The notes under the pieces are model-generated. The model was given only the letters and a program-made list of their open reading frames with translations. It had not been told where the DNA came from and made no database searches. A stretch of 64,000 nucleotides of DNA. Origin: Martinezella miluonensis. GTDB lineage: Bacteria > Pseudomonadota > Alphaproteobacteria > Rhizobiales > Rhizobiaceae. The translations under genes were made by a program, and so were the position numbers. Where the stretch lies: NCBI RefSeq assembly GCF_900094545.1, contig NZ_FMAH01000002.1:62001-126000 (forward strand). Direction: 5' to 3'. Positions 1 to 8,242 of the stretch are shown here, in pieces (position 1 is the first letter of the stretch; every line of letters starts with the position of its first letter).

Positions 1-50
1 GCCGTCGTCGTCCGCACCCGCTCCAGCCACTCCTGCTACAAGCGTGTCCC

Positions 51-518
51 ATGTCTGATCATTTTGAGAATTTCCTCCGTCTCTCCGTGCGGCTCTGCGG
101 AATATCGAGCTATGATCTGATGGGAACCGGCTACGCCAGGCGTTACTTCGAGACGATCGAGCGCATCATTGGCCATGATCTGCTTCATCGGCTGCTGGAG
201 ACATTCAGCGCCCTGCCCTCTGCCTCGACCGATAAGGCATTGAAGGCGGCCATCCTCAATCATCCGGAATTCGGTCCGATAGCCCGCAATATCATCAAGC
301 TTTGGTACACCGCGACCTGGTTTCAGCTACCACCCACATGGCGGGAGAATTTTGGCGCGCTGCATGAGGACCGGACCTTTGTTCCTTACCCCTATGCCTA
401 CACCGAATCTCTGCTCGGACCTGCCGTCGGCGCCCACCCGGCCGGCGCTAAGCCGACAGGCCATCAATCTTGGACACTCCCTCCGGTGTTTCTGCCAATT
501 CCACCCGAGTGCGAGTAA
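51..518 (+). CDS. Sugar (sorbitol/fructose-type) dehydrogenase small subunit
   Basis: The 155-residue protein resembles the small subunit of membrane-bound FAD sugar dehydrogenases (sorbitol or fructose dehydrogenase type). In those enzymes the small subunit accompanies a GMC flavoprotein and a cytochrome c subunit. Visible family features are an N-terminal FLRLSVRLCG segment, the central NIIKLWYTATW block (residues about 79-89) and the C-terminal motif GAHPAGAKPTGHQSW (residues about 127-141). There is no clear signal peptide. No large subunit or cytochrome follows, so any partner gene must lie left of position 1 or has been lost. The last ten residues after the SW motif look atypical, so the 3' end may be altered. 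The family call is from memory of the motif pattern. Confidence 0.6.
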   Translation: MSDHFENFLRLSVRLCGISSYDLMGTGYARRYFETIERIIGHDLLHRLLETFSALPSASTDKALKAAILNHPEFGPIARNIIKLWYTATWFQLPPTWRENFGALHEDRTFVPYPYAYTESLLGPAVGAHPAGAKPTGHQSWTLPPVFLPIPPECE

Positions 519-829
519 CCCTATCGGCGTTGCCATGTTTGGATGACGTCCGTTCGGTAATGTGATTTTGGCCATACTTACACTTCGTGGGCCGGATGCT
601 GTCATGTCGCGCGGTCTTTTATATTTGCCTGCTTGATTGCGTGGCCTGCTGCTGGCTTTTCGATGTGCTCGCCCCGACAAATTCCGGGCTTTTCTTCATG
701 TGAGCAAGGCTTGCCAATCTGTTTGTGAAGTTCGGGACACAACCTGTAATCCGTCGGCACCATTATTATCCCGCACCGAGAACATTCATCCTTACCCGCA
801 GTTCGAAACGTCCACTAAGGAGGAGAAAA
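519..829. other. Non-coding stretch, nothing recognised
   Basis: This 311-base gap lies between the dehydrogenase small subunit and the DUF2934 gene. Open frames on both strands lack family resemblance and a good ribosome binding site. No convincing terminator or repeat was seen. The right end holds the AAGGAGG binding site of the next gene at about 817-823. Confidence 0.4.
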
Positions 830-1060
830 ATGACGGATGAACGGTTCGAATGGATCAGCAAGCGAGCCTATGCCATTTGGGAGGCAGCCGGGCGCCCCTT
901 GGGACACAGCCAGCATCATTGGGAACAGGCGGTCAGCGAGCGTGAGATCATGGAACGAACGCGAGCGTCAGTCGATGGCGAGGAGATACTTGTAAGGCTT
1001 CGACAGAAGACTGCAATGAACCAGCCTGAGCGCAATGCACCCTATAGCGCCAGAGGCTAG
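830..1060 (+). CDS. DUF2934 family small protein
   Basis: This 76-residue protein matches the DUF2934 pattern, common in rhizobia and often found on plasmids. The core is the segment RAYAIWEAAGRPLG followed by HWEQAVSE and an acidic helix (residues about 8-40). The function is unknown. The start at 830 was chosen because a strong AAGGAGG site lies seven bases upstream; a longer in-frame start at 725 has no such site. The protein is hydrophilic with no signal peptide or membrane helix. The gene stands alone before the ISL3-derived element. Confidence 0.65.
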   Translation: MTDERFEWISKRAYAIWEAAGRPLGHSQHHWEQAVSEREIMERTRASVDGEEILVRLRQKTAMNQPERNAPYSARG

Positions 1061-1226
1061 CGCCCAACGGCCGTCGCTTCGAATAAATCCTGTTCACAGG
1101 CAATTCTTGCCGCGCATATTCCTGTTCCCACCCTTGAGCACAATCGTCGATCATGCCGCCTCTTAAGGCGATCTCCCAATTCTGCGTTCCATCGCGGCTC
1201 GACTCGGCCGACGTGCCGTTTTGCAT

Positions 1227-1500
1227 TTAATCAGGGTCTTCCTCAATTTGCCGTCTGCACTGCCGATATGTGCAACGCCAGCGGCTTAGCTGGAGCCTCA
1301 CCGTCGCGGCATGACCTTGGATCGAGAGGTCTTGAAGACTGCGGTACGACCAGCCGTGCCGATTTCTGCTCCAGCATCCGCAATCAGGGCATATGCCCGG
1401 ACGTTGGCCCGCGAGCAGACACAACCCATTTGCCTTCATCGCCAAATACGATGCTCTGCACTGTGACACCCGGACCGGGCGACCATTTCGATTTCGTTCG
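1227..1500 (-). pseudogene. ISL3-family transposase N-terminal fragment, frameshifted
   Basis: The reverse strand encodes the zinc-ribbon start of an ISL3 transposase: CPDCG, then SRNRHGWSYRSLQDL, then LSRWRCTYRQCRRQ, with a CX2C and a CX4C pair. Residues expected upstream (VTVQSIVFGDEG) are read in a different frame that ends near 1400, so there is a frameshift. The whole catalytic domain is absent. Only about 85 codons of an approximately 400-residue protein remain, so the fragment cannot be an active transposase. Confidence 0.65.
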
Positions 1501-1570
1501 CATGCCGGCCCGTAGCCGCGTCATCGCCAATGGGCTGTTAACCACACAAAGTGAGGAAGACCCTGGTTAA
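1227..1570. mobile_element. Deletion derivative of an ISL3-type IS with 24-bp inverted repeats
   Basis: Two imperfect 24-base inverted repeats bound this 344-base segment: 1227-1250 and 1547-1570, 22 of 24 positions matching, with core CAGGGTCTTCCTCA. Between them lies only the N-terminal zinc-finger part of an ISL3-family transposase. Its reading frame runs straight into the left repeat, where the stop codon lies. It therefore looks like an IS whose interior was deleted from after the zinc finger to the far end, leaving a non-autonomous, MITE-like unit. No clear 8-base target duplication is visible at the edges. Confidence 0.65.
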
Positions 1571-1661
1571 CTGCCAAACCACATAATAGCCAGGTCGGCA
1601 TAATTGTAATGGCATTGTCTGAGGGGCGTCGCCGCTGTAGCCTGACGCGTGCGCAAAGTGC

Positions 1662-1667
1662 TATAAT
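1662..1667 (+). promoter_or_regulatory. Possible -10 box before nuoH
   Basis: A perfect TATAAT lies 59 bases before the nuoH start, in the short leader between the IS-derived element and nuoH. No good -35 hexamer sits 16-18 bases upstream, so this is only a weak promoter candidate. Confidence 0.25.
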
Positions 1668-1725
1668 GCATAGCCGGAGCCAAAGTCCGGTCGCGTTTCA
1701 ACCCGTGAATAAGTAGCCGCGGATC

Positions 1726-2727
1726 ATGGAACTCATCGTCGCCCTTGGCTTGATCGTCTTCAAGGTCGCGTTTCTGATTGCGATCCTCCTGCTGCTGCCC
1801 TTGCCGCTAACCTGGCTGGAACGAAAGATCGCCGGGCACATGCAGCAGCGGATGGGGCCGATGCGTGTGGGGTGGCACGGGCTGCTGCAGCCGATGGCAG
1901 ACGGAATCAAGCTCTTAACCAAAGAGGACCATATCCCGGCCGAGGCCGACCGCTTCCTGTTCAAACTGGCGCCAATCCTGGCGCTCGTCCCGCCCTTTGT
2001 GGTGTTCGTCACAATCCCCTTTGGCGAAACTGTCTCGGTCCTCGGCGCAGAGATCACGCTTTACGTCTCCAACATGAATATGGCGCTCCTTTTCGTCTTC
2101 GCGGTGATCGGGATCGAGGTCTATGGCGTCATCTTCGGTGGCTGGGCCGCCAACAGCAAATACGCTGTCCTGGGTAGCCTCAGGACCTGCGCGCAGATGA
2201 TCAGCTACGAAATCCCGATGGGGTTCGCAGTCATCGGCGTGGTCATGTTGGCGCAATCCATGAGCCTGCTCGACATCGTGAGGGCACAAGCCAATCTCTG
2301 GAACGTCGTCTACCAACCGGTCGGCTTCTTCGTGTTCTTCGTCGCCGGACTGGCCGAGGCGCAACGCATTCCCTTCGACCTGGCTGAAGCGGAAGGCGAT
2401 CTGGGGGCCGGGTTCCATACCGAATACAGCGGTATCCGCTTTGCGTTTTTCATGATCAGCGAATATGCCATCGTGTTGCTGGTATCGGTCCTGGTGGTGA
2501 TCCTGTTCTTCGGCGGCTGGAACGGCGTGCTGGTCCCCTTGCCATCGCTCCTCTGGTTTCTGCTCAAGGTCGCATTCTTCGTCTATTTGTTTATCTGGTT
2601 CCGCTTCACTTTCCCCCGCTACCGCTACGACCAACTGATGGCGATCGGATGGAAAGTCTTGCTTCCTCTTTCGATGGCGAACATAATTATAACCGGTGTA
2701 CTTTTGGGGGCCGTAGCGGCTCCCTAG
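1726..2727 (+). CDS. nuoH: NADH-quinone oxidoreductase subunit H
   Basis: NuoH is the membrane subunit that forms the quinone-binding junction between the peripheral and membrane arms of complex I. The 333-residue protein has the usual length and about eight hydrophobic helices. Family blocks are visible: TWLERKIAGHMQQRMGP near residue 29, DGIKLLTKED near 60, the acidic loop FDLAEAEGDL near 215 and the C-terminal FRFTFPRYRYDQLM. It begins the short forward operon nuoH-nuoI-CBS and is not with the rest of nuo, which lies on the opposite strand. This is an unusual split, because nuoH normally sits between nuoG and nuoI. Confidence 0.95.
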   Translation: MELIVALGLIVFKVAFLIAILLLLPLPLTWLERKIAGHMQQRMGPMRVGWHGLLQPMADGIKLLTKEDHIPAEADRFLFKLAPILALVPPFVVFVTIPFGETVSVLGAEITLYVSNMNMALLFVFAVIGIEVYGVIFGGWAANSKYAVLGSLRTCAQMISYEIPMGFAVIGVVMLAQSMSLLDIVRAQANLWNVVYQPVGFFVFFVAGLAEAQRIPFDLAEAEGDLGAGFHTEYSGIRFAFFMISEYAIVLLVSVLVVILFFGGWNGVLVPLPSLLWFLLKVAFFVYLFIWFRFTFPRYRYDQLMAIGWKVLLPLSMANIIITGVLLGAVAAP

Positions 2728-2737
2728 CGAGGCGGCG

Positions 2738-3304
2738 ATGTCGCGCGCACAGGACAGAGTTGGAGCATGGATTGGCTGGGCGTTCTTCGCCGATTTGGCG
2801 AACGCTTTGGTTCTGACCTTCGGCTACATGTTCTCCAGATCCGTGACCATGCAGTATCCGGACAAGGAAAAATGGTTGCCCTATTCGCGCTATCGCGGGC
2901 ATCACTTCCTTACGCGTGATGAAGAGGGCGAGATCAAGTGCGTGGCCTGCGAACTCTGCGCGCGGATCTGTCCCTGCGACTGCATCGAAGTCGTCCCCTA
3001 CGAGGACGAGAAGGGTAACCGGCACCCGGCCAAATTCGAAATCGACACGGCCCGGTGCCTGTTCTGCGGACTGTGCGAGGACGCTTGCCCGGCGGACGCA
3101 ATAGCGCTTGGGCAGCAATATGAATTCTCGAGTTTTTCTTCCCGCGACTTGGTGATCGGGCGCGACGACTTGCTCGGCAAGCCAGGCAAGGCGGCAACTG
3201 GCGGCGGCGTAGTCGCTGCTCGCCTGAACACTGAAAAGGCCGTTCTGGTCGAGACGAGCGAGTCGCAGGGGTACAATTGGTGGCGGAATATTCGGCGAAC
3301 GTAA
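2738..3304 (+). CDS. nuoI: NADH-quinone oxidoreductase subunit I
   Basis: NuoI carries the two [4Fe-4S] clusters N6a and N6b that pass electrons to NuoB. The 188-residue protein shows both ferredoxin motifs: CVACELCARICP (about residues 68-79) and CLFCGLCEDACP (about 107-118), each CX2CX2CX3CP. An amphipathic N-terminus (WIGWAFFADLANALVLTFGY) precedes them, as is usual in bacterial NuoI. It starts 10 bases after nuoH behind a GAGG site. The C-terminal tail after about residue 135 is longer than in many homologues. Confidence 0.95.
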   Translation: MSRAQDRVGAWIGWAFFADLANALVLTFGYMFSRSVTMQYPDKEKWLPYSRYRGHHFLTRDEEGEIKCVACELCARICPCDCIEVVPYEDEKGNRHPAKFEIDTARCLFCGLCEDACPADAIALGQQYEFSSFSSRDLVIGRDDLLGKPGKAATGGGVVAARLNTEKAVLVETSESQGYNWWRNIRRT

Positions 3305-3349
3305 ACGCGCGCAATCCGTCAAGCCGAAGCGCGCAGACAGGAGGCTCAG

Positions 3350-3790
3350 ATGCTTGTCGGCGAAATCATGAAGAACAAGGGTGTCGGTGTCATCGCGGTT
3401 GCTCCCGATCAAACGATGGTGGAGGTCTTGAAGTTGTTTCGCGACAACAATATCGGCTTCGTCGTCGTCAGCCGACCGAGTGGCAAACACGTGGGTACGC
3501 TGTCGGAGCGGGATTGCTGCAATGCGGTGGCGGAATACGGGGCCGAGGCGACGATGATGCGAGCCGCGGATATCATGAACCGCAACGTGGCGACCTGTTC
3601 GGTCCGGGATTTGCTGCCCGTCGCGATGGGGATCATGACCCAGCGGCGTACGCGTCATGTGCTGGTCATGGATGGGAACGATGTCGTCGGCGTGGTCAGC
3701 ATCGGCGATGTGGTAAAACACAGGCTCGACGAAGCGCAGCGCACGGAGCAGGATCTGCAGGATTACATCTGCGGGAACAGGTATCACTAG
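3350..3790 (+). CDS. Tandem CBS-domain protein
   Basis: The 146-residue protein consists of two CBS domains, roughly residues 1-62 and 75-135. The pattern includes VGEIM, then GFVVVS, GTLSERD, then a second ADIMNRNVATC and GVVSIGDVVKHRL. CBS pairs usually bind adenine nucleotides and act as energy or redox sensors. The gene follows nuoI by 45 bases with its own AGGAGG site and ends 14 bases from the stop of convergent nuoG. A complex I-linked regulatory role is inferred from position only. Confidence 0.85.
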   Translation: MLVGEIMKNKGVGVIAVAPDQTMVEVLKLFRDNNIGFVVVSRPSGKHVGTLSERDCCNAVAEYGAEATMMRAADIMNRNVATCSVRDLLPVAMGIMTQRRTRHVLVMDGNDVVGVVSIGDVVKHRLDEAQRTEQDLQDYICGNRYH

Positions 3791-3804
3791 TCTAATAGGA
3801 CGGG

Positions 3805-6411
3805 TCAGGGCAAGCGACCGGCCATGTCTTGGTCGTGATCCTCAGGGCTCGACGCAGAGCCGGTGGGGCGGGCGGCGGCCGTGGCTGGATGAACCTCCAC
3901 TGGACACGGGTATTCGCCCCGCCGCATCAATCCGTTGAGACGCAGGGCTCTGTAGTTTTCGGGAACAAACACAACGCCCATGGGAAAACGTTTGTTGACT
4001 TTGAGCTTCGCAGTCAATTCGCCCTGAGCGGATCGCACGACCACCTGATCGCGATCCGAGAGGCCAAGTTGCGCGGCATCCTGTACGCTCATCTCCACGT
4101 AGGGATCATCCGCGACCGTATTCAGGATCTCCGAGCGTTCGGAAAGATATCCGTTGTGGAACAGGCAGTCGCCGGTAACCAGCATGAGTCGGTCAACTGC
4201 TTTCGGGACAGATGGCGGCGCGAAGAGCTCGCCACCCGGGGGCGTCGGGACCGCTTTGGTGAATGCACCGTCGGCGGCAAGCGCTTCCGGCGTCAACTCA
4301 TGGTAGGCGGGAACCAGCCGGACAATCTCGTCGAAAATCTCGCCTTGCGTGGCCGGCTGCAGCGCTTGGTTGCGGAGCGCCGCGACGAAGTCGAAGATCG
4401 CCAAATTGCCTTGCGCCTCGAACGCGGGTTCGCGGAATTTGCGGACCTTCTGGGTCCGGCCTTCGTTGTTGGTGAAGGTGCCGGATTCCTCGCCGTAACC
4501 TGCCGCTGGCAGGACGACCTCCGCCAGGCCCGCTGTATCCGTGAGGAAGGCGTCCTGAACAATCAGGAGATCGGCGGCGCCAAGTGCCTGTGTCACGAAA
4601 TCCCTGTCGGGATAGGCGATCAGGGGGTCGGCTCCGGCGATGTAGAGTGCGCCCATCCGCCCACTGATGCAGAGCTCCAGCATGGCGTCGAGACCCGCGC
4701 CGGGTTCCGATGGGATTTCGGCGCCCCAGTTCCGTGCAAGAGTTATGCGCACCGCATCATCGCGGACCGCCCGCAGCCCTGGCAGAGCCGCCGGCAGAAC
4801 CCCCATGTCCCAGGCACCCATCTGGTTGGCACGGTCGAAGAGGAACTGCATTGCAGGGCCCTTGTCGAGCAGGCGGAGAACCAGCAGCAGGTTGTTGAGC
4901 TGCCGCAGCGTCGCGTGCGCTTTCGGTGATCTCAGGAGGCCGATGCTGACAAGCACGGTGACGCTGCGACCTTCCTTGAGTGCCGTGGCCAGACGATCCG
5001 GCCCATCACTGCCGTTGCTCGCCGCCGGCCTTGCGATTGTCGCGCCGAACTGCGCTAAAGCATCGCCCGGCAAGGTCTCGCCGGCGGCTGCTACGAGCCC
5101 TGCTACCACCGCCGCAAGGCAAGTCGCTTCTCCGCCCGGGGGAACGCGAACGACCGTCCGGGCATCTGCGTCCAAACGGGATGGCCGTGCCGAGAGCATA
5201 AGCAATGTAGTCTGCCGCCTTCGCGCGCCGTCCCGCAATAGGTATTCGGTGACCGGGTTCTCCTCTGTGACGTTGCCGCCAACGATGAGGACGCAGTCGT
5301 TGCCGATCACTTCGTCGAGCGGCGCGCGGCTGTAGAATCTTGCCACCAACGGACCAAGTATATCAAAGGGCGTGGACCAGCGTGTCGAGCAGTCGATGTT
5401 GTTGGTCCGGAACACCGTCCGCATCAGCTTCTGGAACTGATAAAGCACCTCGTTGGGCAGGCGCGGCGAGGCCAGCCCGCCGGCAACCTTGCTCTCGACA
5501 GCCGACAGCCGCCGGCGCAGATAGTCCCCCGCTTCGTCCCAGGATACCGGAACCAGGGCGCCGTCACGACGGATCATCGGCCGCCTGATCCGGTCCCGGC
5601 TCACGATGAAATCGAGGCCGAAGCGTCCCCGCACGCAAAGCGTTTCGTGGTTGACCCCTTCGTCCCATTTCGAGCGCACCCGCATGAACTCACCCTTGCG
5701 CGTGCCCACCGTGAGCTGGCAACCGGTGCCACAATGCGGGCAGACCGTGTCGGTCTCGACCAGGTCCCAGGGCCGCGCCTTGTAGCGATAGGGGAAGCTC
5801 ATCAGCGCACCGACCGGGCAGACCTCAACGCAATTGCCGCATTGGTCGCAACTCGCGAGACTGCCCTCGAAGCCGGTGACGGCGGTATCCATGCCCTTTT
5901 CGACGGTACCCAGGGCAACCGCGCCGACGACCTCCTCACACATCCGGACGCAGCGCTGGCACTGGATGCAGCGGTTAACGTTCATGATGATGACCGGGCT
6001 GAGACGGATATCCTCGGAGTGGAACACACGTTTGTCATCGCGAAACCGGCTTTCGCGGGGCCCGTAGGCCATCACCATGTTCTGAAGCTCGCATTCGCCG
6101 CCCTTGTCGCAGATCGGGCAATCGAGCGGGTGATTGGCGAGCAGCATGTCGAGCATGGAAGAGCGCGTTTCCTCGATCAGCGGCGTGTTGGTCCGCACCA
6201 CCATACCGTCGATGACCGCAGTGGCGCAGGACGGCTGCAGCCGCCGCTGCCCTTCGATCTCCACCAGACACATACGGCAGGAGGCCAGCGCCGGCAGGCG
6301 CTTCAGATAGCAGAAAGTGGGGATGTCAATGCCCAAACGCTGGGCGACCTGCAGCACTGTCGAGCCAGCCTCAACTTCCAACGTCTGTCCATCGATCATA
6401 ACGCTAACCAT
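3805..6411 (-). CDS. nuoG: NADH-quinone oxidoreductase subunit G
   Basis: NuoG is the large iron-sulfur subunit of the NADH dehydrogenase module. The start at 6411 (MVSVMIDGQ) matches the family; the longer open frame overlaps nuoF and is rejected. The 868-residue protein begins with a [2Fe-2S] ferredoxin domain (CYLKRLPALASCRMC). Next come the HX3CX2CX5C motif HPLDCPICDKGGEC and two [4Fe-4S] motifs (CIQCQRCVRMC and CDQCGNCVEVC). The CPHCGTGC motif with a later Cys (HETLC) indicates the extra N7 cluster. The rest is a molybdopterin-oxidoreductase-like domain. It is the last gene of the reverse nuo operon and converges with the CBS gene. Confidence 0.93.
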   Translation of the reverse strand: MVSVMIDGQTLEVEAGSTVLQVAQRLGIDIPTFCYLKRLPALASCRMCLVEIEGQRRLQPSCATAVIDGMVVRTNTPLIEETRSSMLDMLLANHPLDCPICDKGGECELQNMVMAYGPRESRFRDDKRVFHSEDIRLSPVIIMNVNRCIQCQRCVRMCEEVVGAVALGTVEKGMDTAVTGFEGSLASCDQCGNCVEVCPVGALMSFPYRYKARPWDLVETDTVCPHCGTGCQLTVGTRKGEFMRVRSKWDEGVNHETLCVRGRFGLDFIVSRDRIRRPMIRRDGALVPVSWDEAGDYLRRRLSAVESKVAGGLASPRLPNEVLYQFQKLMRTVFRTNNIDCSTRWSTPFDILGPLVARFYSRAPLDEVIGNDCVLIVGGNVTEENPVTEYLLRDGARRRQTTLLMLSARPSRLDADARTVVRVPPGGEATCLAAVVAGLVAAAGETLPGDALAQFGATIARPAASNGSDGPDRLATALKEGRSVTVLVSIGLLRSPKAHATLRQLNNLLLVLRLLDKGPAMQFLFDRANQMGAWDMGVLPAALPGLRAVRDDAVRITLARNWGAEIPSEPGAGLDAMLELCISGRMGALYIAGADPLIAYPDRDFVTQALGAADLLIVQDAFLTDTAGLAEVVLPAAGYGEESGTFTNNEGRTQKVRKFREPAFEAQGNLAIFDFVAALRNQALQPATQGEIFDEIVRLVPAYHELTPEALAADGAFTKAVPTPPGGELFAPPSVPKAVDRLMLVTGDCLFHNGYLSERSEILNTVADDPYVEMSVQDAAQLGLSDRDQVVVRSAQGELTAKLKVNKRFPMGVVFVPENYRALRLNGLMRRGEYPCPVEVHPATAAARPTGSASSPEDHDQDMAGRLP

Positions 6412-6443
6412 ACGTCCTCGCAGTCCTATCCCAGCGCACTCCC

Positions 6444-7709
6444 TTAGTGAAACGGGCACCTCCGCTCCTCGATATGGGCGACGAACTCCTCGCGGAAATG
6501 CGCGAGTGCAGCCCGCAATCCCATCGCTGCGCCGTCCCCCAAGGCACAAAACGTATTGCCGAAAATGCCTTTGCAGAGCATCTCCAACTGCTCCAGATCG
6601 CCGGGTGCGCCGTCCCCGGCCTCAATCCGGCGCAGGACCTTCACCACCCAGTTCAATCCTTCCCGGCATGGCGTGCACTTGCCACAGGATTCATGGTGGA
6701 AGAACTCGATGATCCGGGTGGCGACCTTGACCATGCAGGTTGAGTCGTCGATCACGACAACGCCAGCCGAACCGAGCATCGAGCCGGCAGCAGCCAGCGA
6801 GTCGAAATCCATTCCCACCCCCAGCCCATGCTCCGGAATTACCGGCGCTGAGACGCCGCCCGGGATCACCGCCTTGATTCTACGTCCCGGCAGCACGCCC
6901 CCTGCGTGGGTCTCGACCAGTTCGCGCAGCGGTATCCCCATCGGCAACTCGTAGAGGCCGGGTTTGCGCACCTGGCCGCTGACGCAGTAGAGCTTCGGGC
7001 CGGGGCTCTTATCCGGGCCGATGCCGCGAAACCAATCCGGCCCCCGCATAACGATATGCGGCACGCAAGCGAGCGTCTCGACATTATTGATCACGGTAGG
7101 GCTGGCGTAGAGCCCGGCCACCGCCGGAAAGGGCGGCTTCAACCGCGGCTGCGCCCGCTTGCCTTCGAGCGACTCGAGCATCGCAGTCTCCTCGCCGCAG
7201 ATATAGGCGCCAGCGCCGCAGTGGATGTGGACGGTGAAATTGAAATCCGAGCCCAGAATGCTCGTTCCCAGATAACCTTTTTCGTGAGCCTCTGCGATCG
7301 CCTGCTCAAGATGACGGATCGCCGTCACATATTCTCCGCGGATGTAGACATAGGCGGTTTGGGCCCCGATCGCGTAGGCGCTAACCGCCAGCCCCTCTAT
7401 GAGTTGATGCGGGTCGCGCTCCATGATGATCCGGTCCTTGAAGGTGCCCGGCTCGCCTTCATCGGCGTTGCAGCACAGATATCTCGGCTTGTCGCCCCGC
7501 TTCGGCACGAAACTCCATTTCATGCCCGTAGGGAATCCGGCACCGCCGCGACCGCGCAGGTTGGATCGTTTGACAAGGTCGACGACCTCGTCGGGCGTGT
7601 ACTCGCGCAACACCTTCGCCAGCGCCTGGTAGCCGCCGCCGGTCTCATAGGTCGACAGCAAGTGACTGCCCGACATGCCGACATTTTTGAGAAGAACTGG
7701 CTCGAACAT
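6444..7709 (-). CDS. nuoF: NADH-quinone oxidoreductase subunit F
   Basis: NuoF binds NADH and FMN and holds [4Fe-4S] cluster N3, the entry point for electrons. The start at 7709 (MFEPVLLKNV) places it 4 bases after nuoE; 13 extra codons upstream would overlap nuoE. The 421-residue protein shows the NADH-binding glycine loop GRGGAGFPTG (near residue 60), the FMN region NADEGEPGTFKDR, and the cluster motif ESCGKCTPCREG with a later CALG cysteine. Length and order are typical. Confidence 0.95.
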   Translation of the reverse strand: MFEPVLLKNVGMSGSHLLSTYETGGGYQALAKVLREYTPDEVVDLVKRSNLRGRGGAGFPTGMKWSFVPKRGDKPRYLCCNADEGEPGTFKDRIIMERDPHQLIEGLAVSAYAIGAQTAYVYIRGEYVTAIRHLEQAIAEAHEKGYLGTSILGSDFNFTVHIHCGAGAYICGEETAMLESLEGKRAQPRLKPPFPAVAGLYASPTVINNVETLACVPHIVMRGPDWFRGIGPDKSPGPKLYCVSGQVRKPGLYELPMGIPLRELVETHAGGVLPGRRIKAVIPGGVSAPVIPEHGLGVGMDFDSLAAAGSMLGSAGVVVIDDSTCMVKVATRIIEFFHHESCGKCTPCREGLNWVVKVLRRIEAGDGAPGDLEQLEMLCKGIFGNTFCALGDGAAMGLRAALAHFREEFVAHIEERRCPFH

Positions 7710-7713
7710 GGCG

Positions 7714-8226
7714 TTATTCTCCCGGCGGTCGCGGAGCGGCGTGCTCAACGCTCGCTACTCGTTCCGCCTTTGCCCGGAGGCCGTCCAAGAGTGCGTTTAT
7801 CCGCGTGACATCGAGGTTGCCGTGGTAGTCGTCGCCGACTTGCATCACCGGCGCCATCTCGCAGGCGCCGAGGCACTCGACAGTCGAAAGCGTGAACAGC
7901 CCGTCCGGGGTGGTGTCGCCCTTCTTGATCCTCAGCACCGCTTGCAGATGCTTCAGCAGGTCCTCGGATCCACACAACATGCAGGAAATATTGTCACAGA
8001 GCTGCAGGTGGAACTTGCCCACCGGCTCGGTATGAAAGAGCGTGTAAAAGGTCGCCAGCTCGTAGACCCAGATCCGCTGGACTCCGAGAATGTCGGCAAC
8101 CTCCTGCAGCACCGGACCAGGCAGATGGCCATGCTCCTTCTGCGCGATCAGAAGCGCGGGCATGATCGCGGAGCGCTGGTCGGGATACCGCGCCGCCACC
8201 TCTTCGATCTTTTCGCGCATGGTCAT
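7714..8226 (-). CDS. nuoE: NADH-quinone oxidoreductase subunit E
   Basis: NuoE carries the [2Fe-2S] cluster N1a next to NuoF. The family ligand pattern is present: CDNISC (CX4C) and CLGAC (CX3C) in the second half. The N-terminal helical part with LLIAQKEHGHLP is typical. The start was set at the ATG at 8226 because an AGGGA site lies about ten bases upstream; a TTG three codons earlier and another ATG two codons later are alternatives. The protein is about 170 residues, normal for the family. Confidence 0.92.
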   Translation of the reverse strand: MTMREKIEEVAARYPDQRSAIMPALLIAQKEHGHLPGPVLQEVADILGVQRIWVYELATFYTLFHTEPVGKFHLQLCDNISCMLCGSEDLLKHLQAVLRIKKGDTTPDGLFTLSTVECLGACEMAPVMQVGDDYHGNLDVTRINALLDGLRAKAERVASVEHAAPRPPGE

Positions 8227-8242
8227 CGCGTCCAAATCCCTG

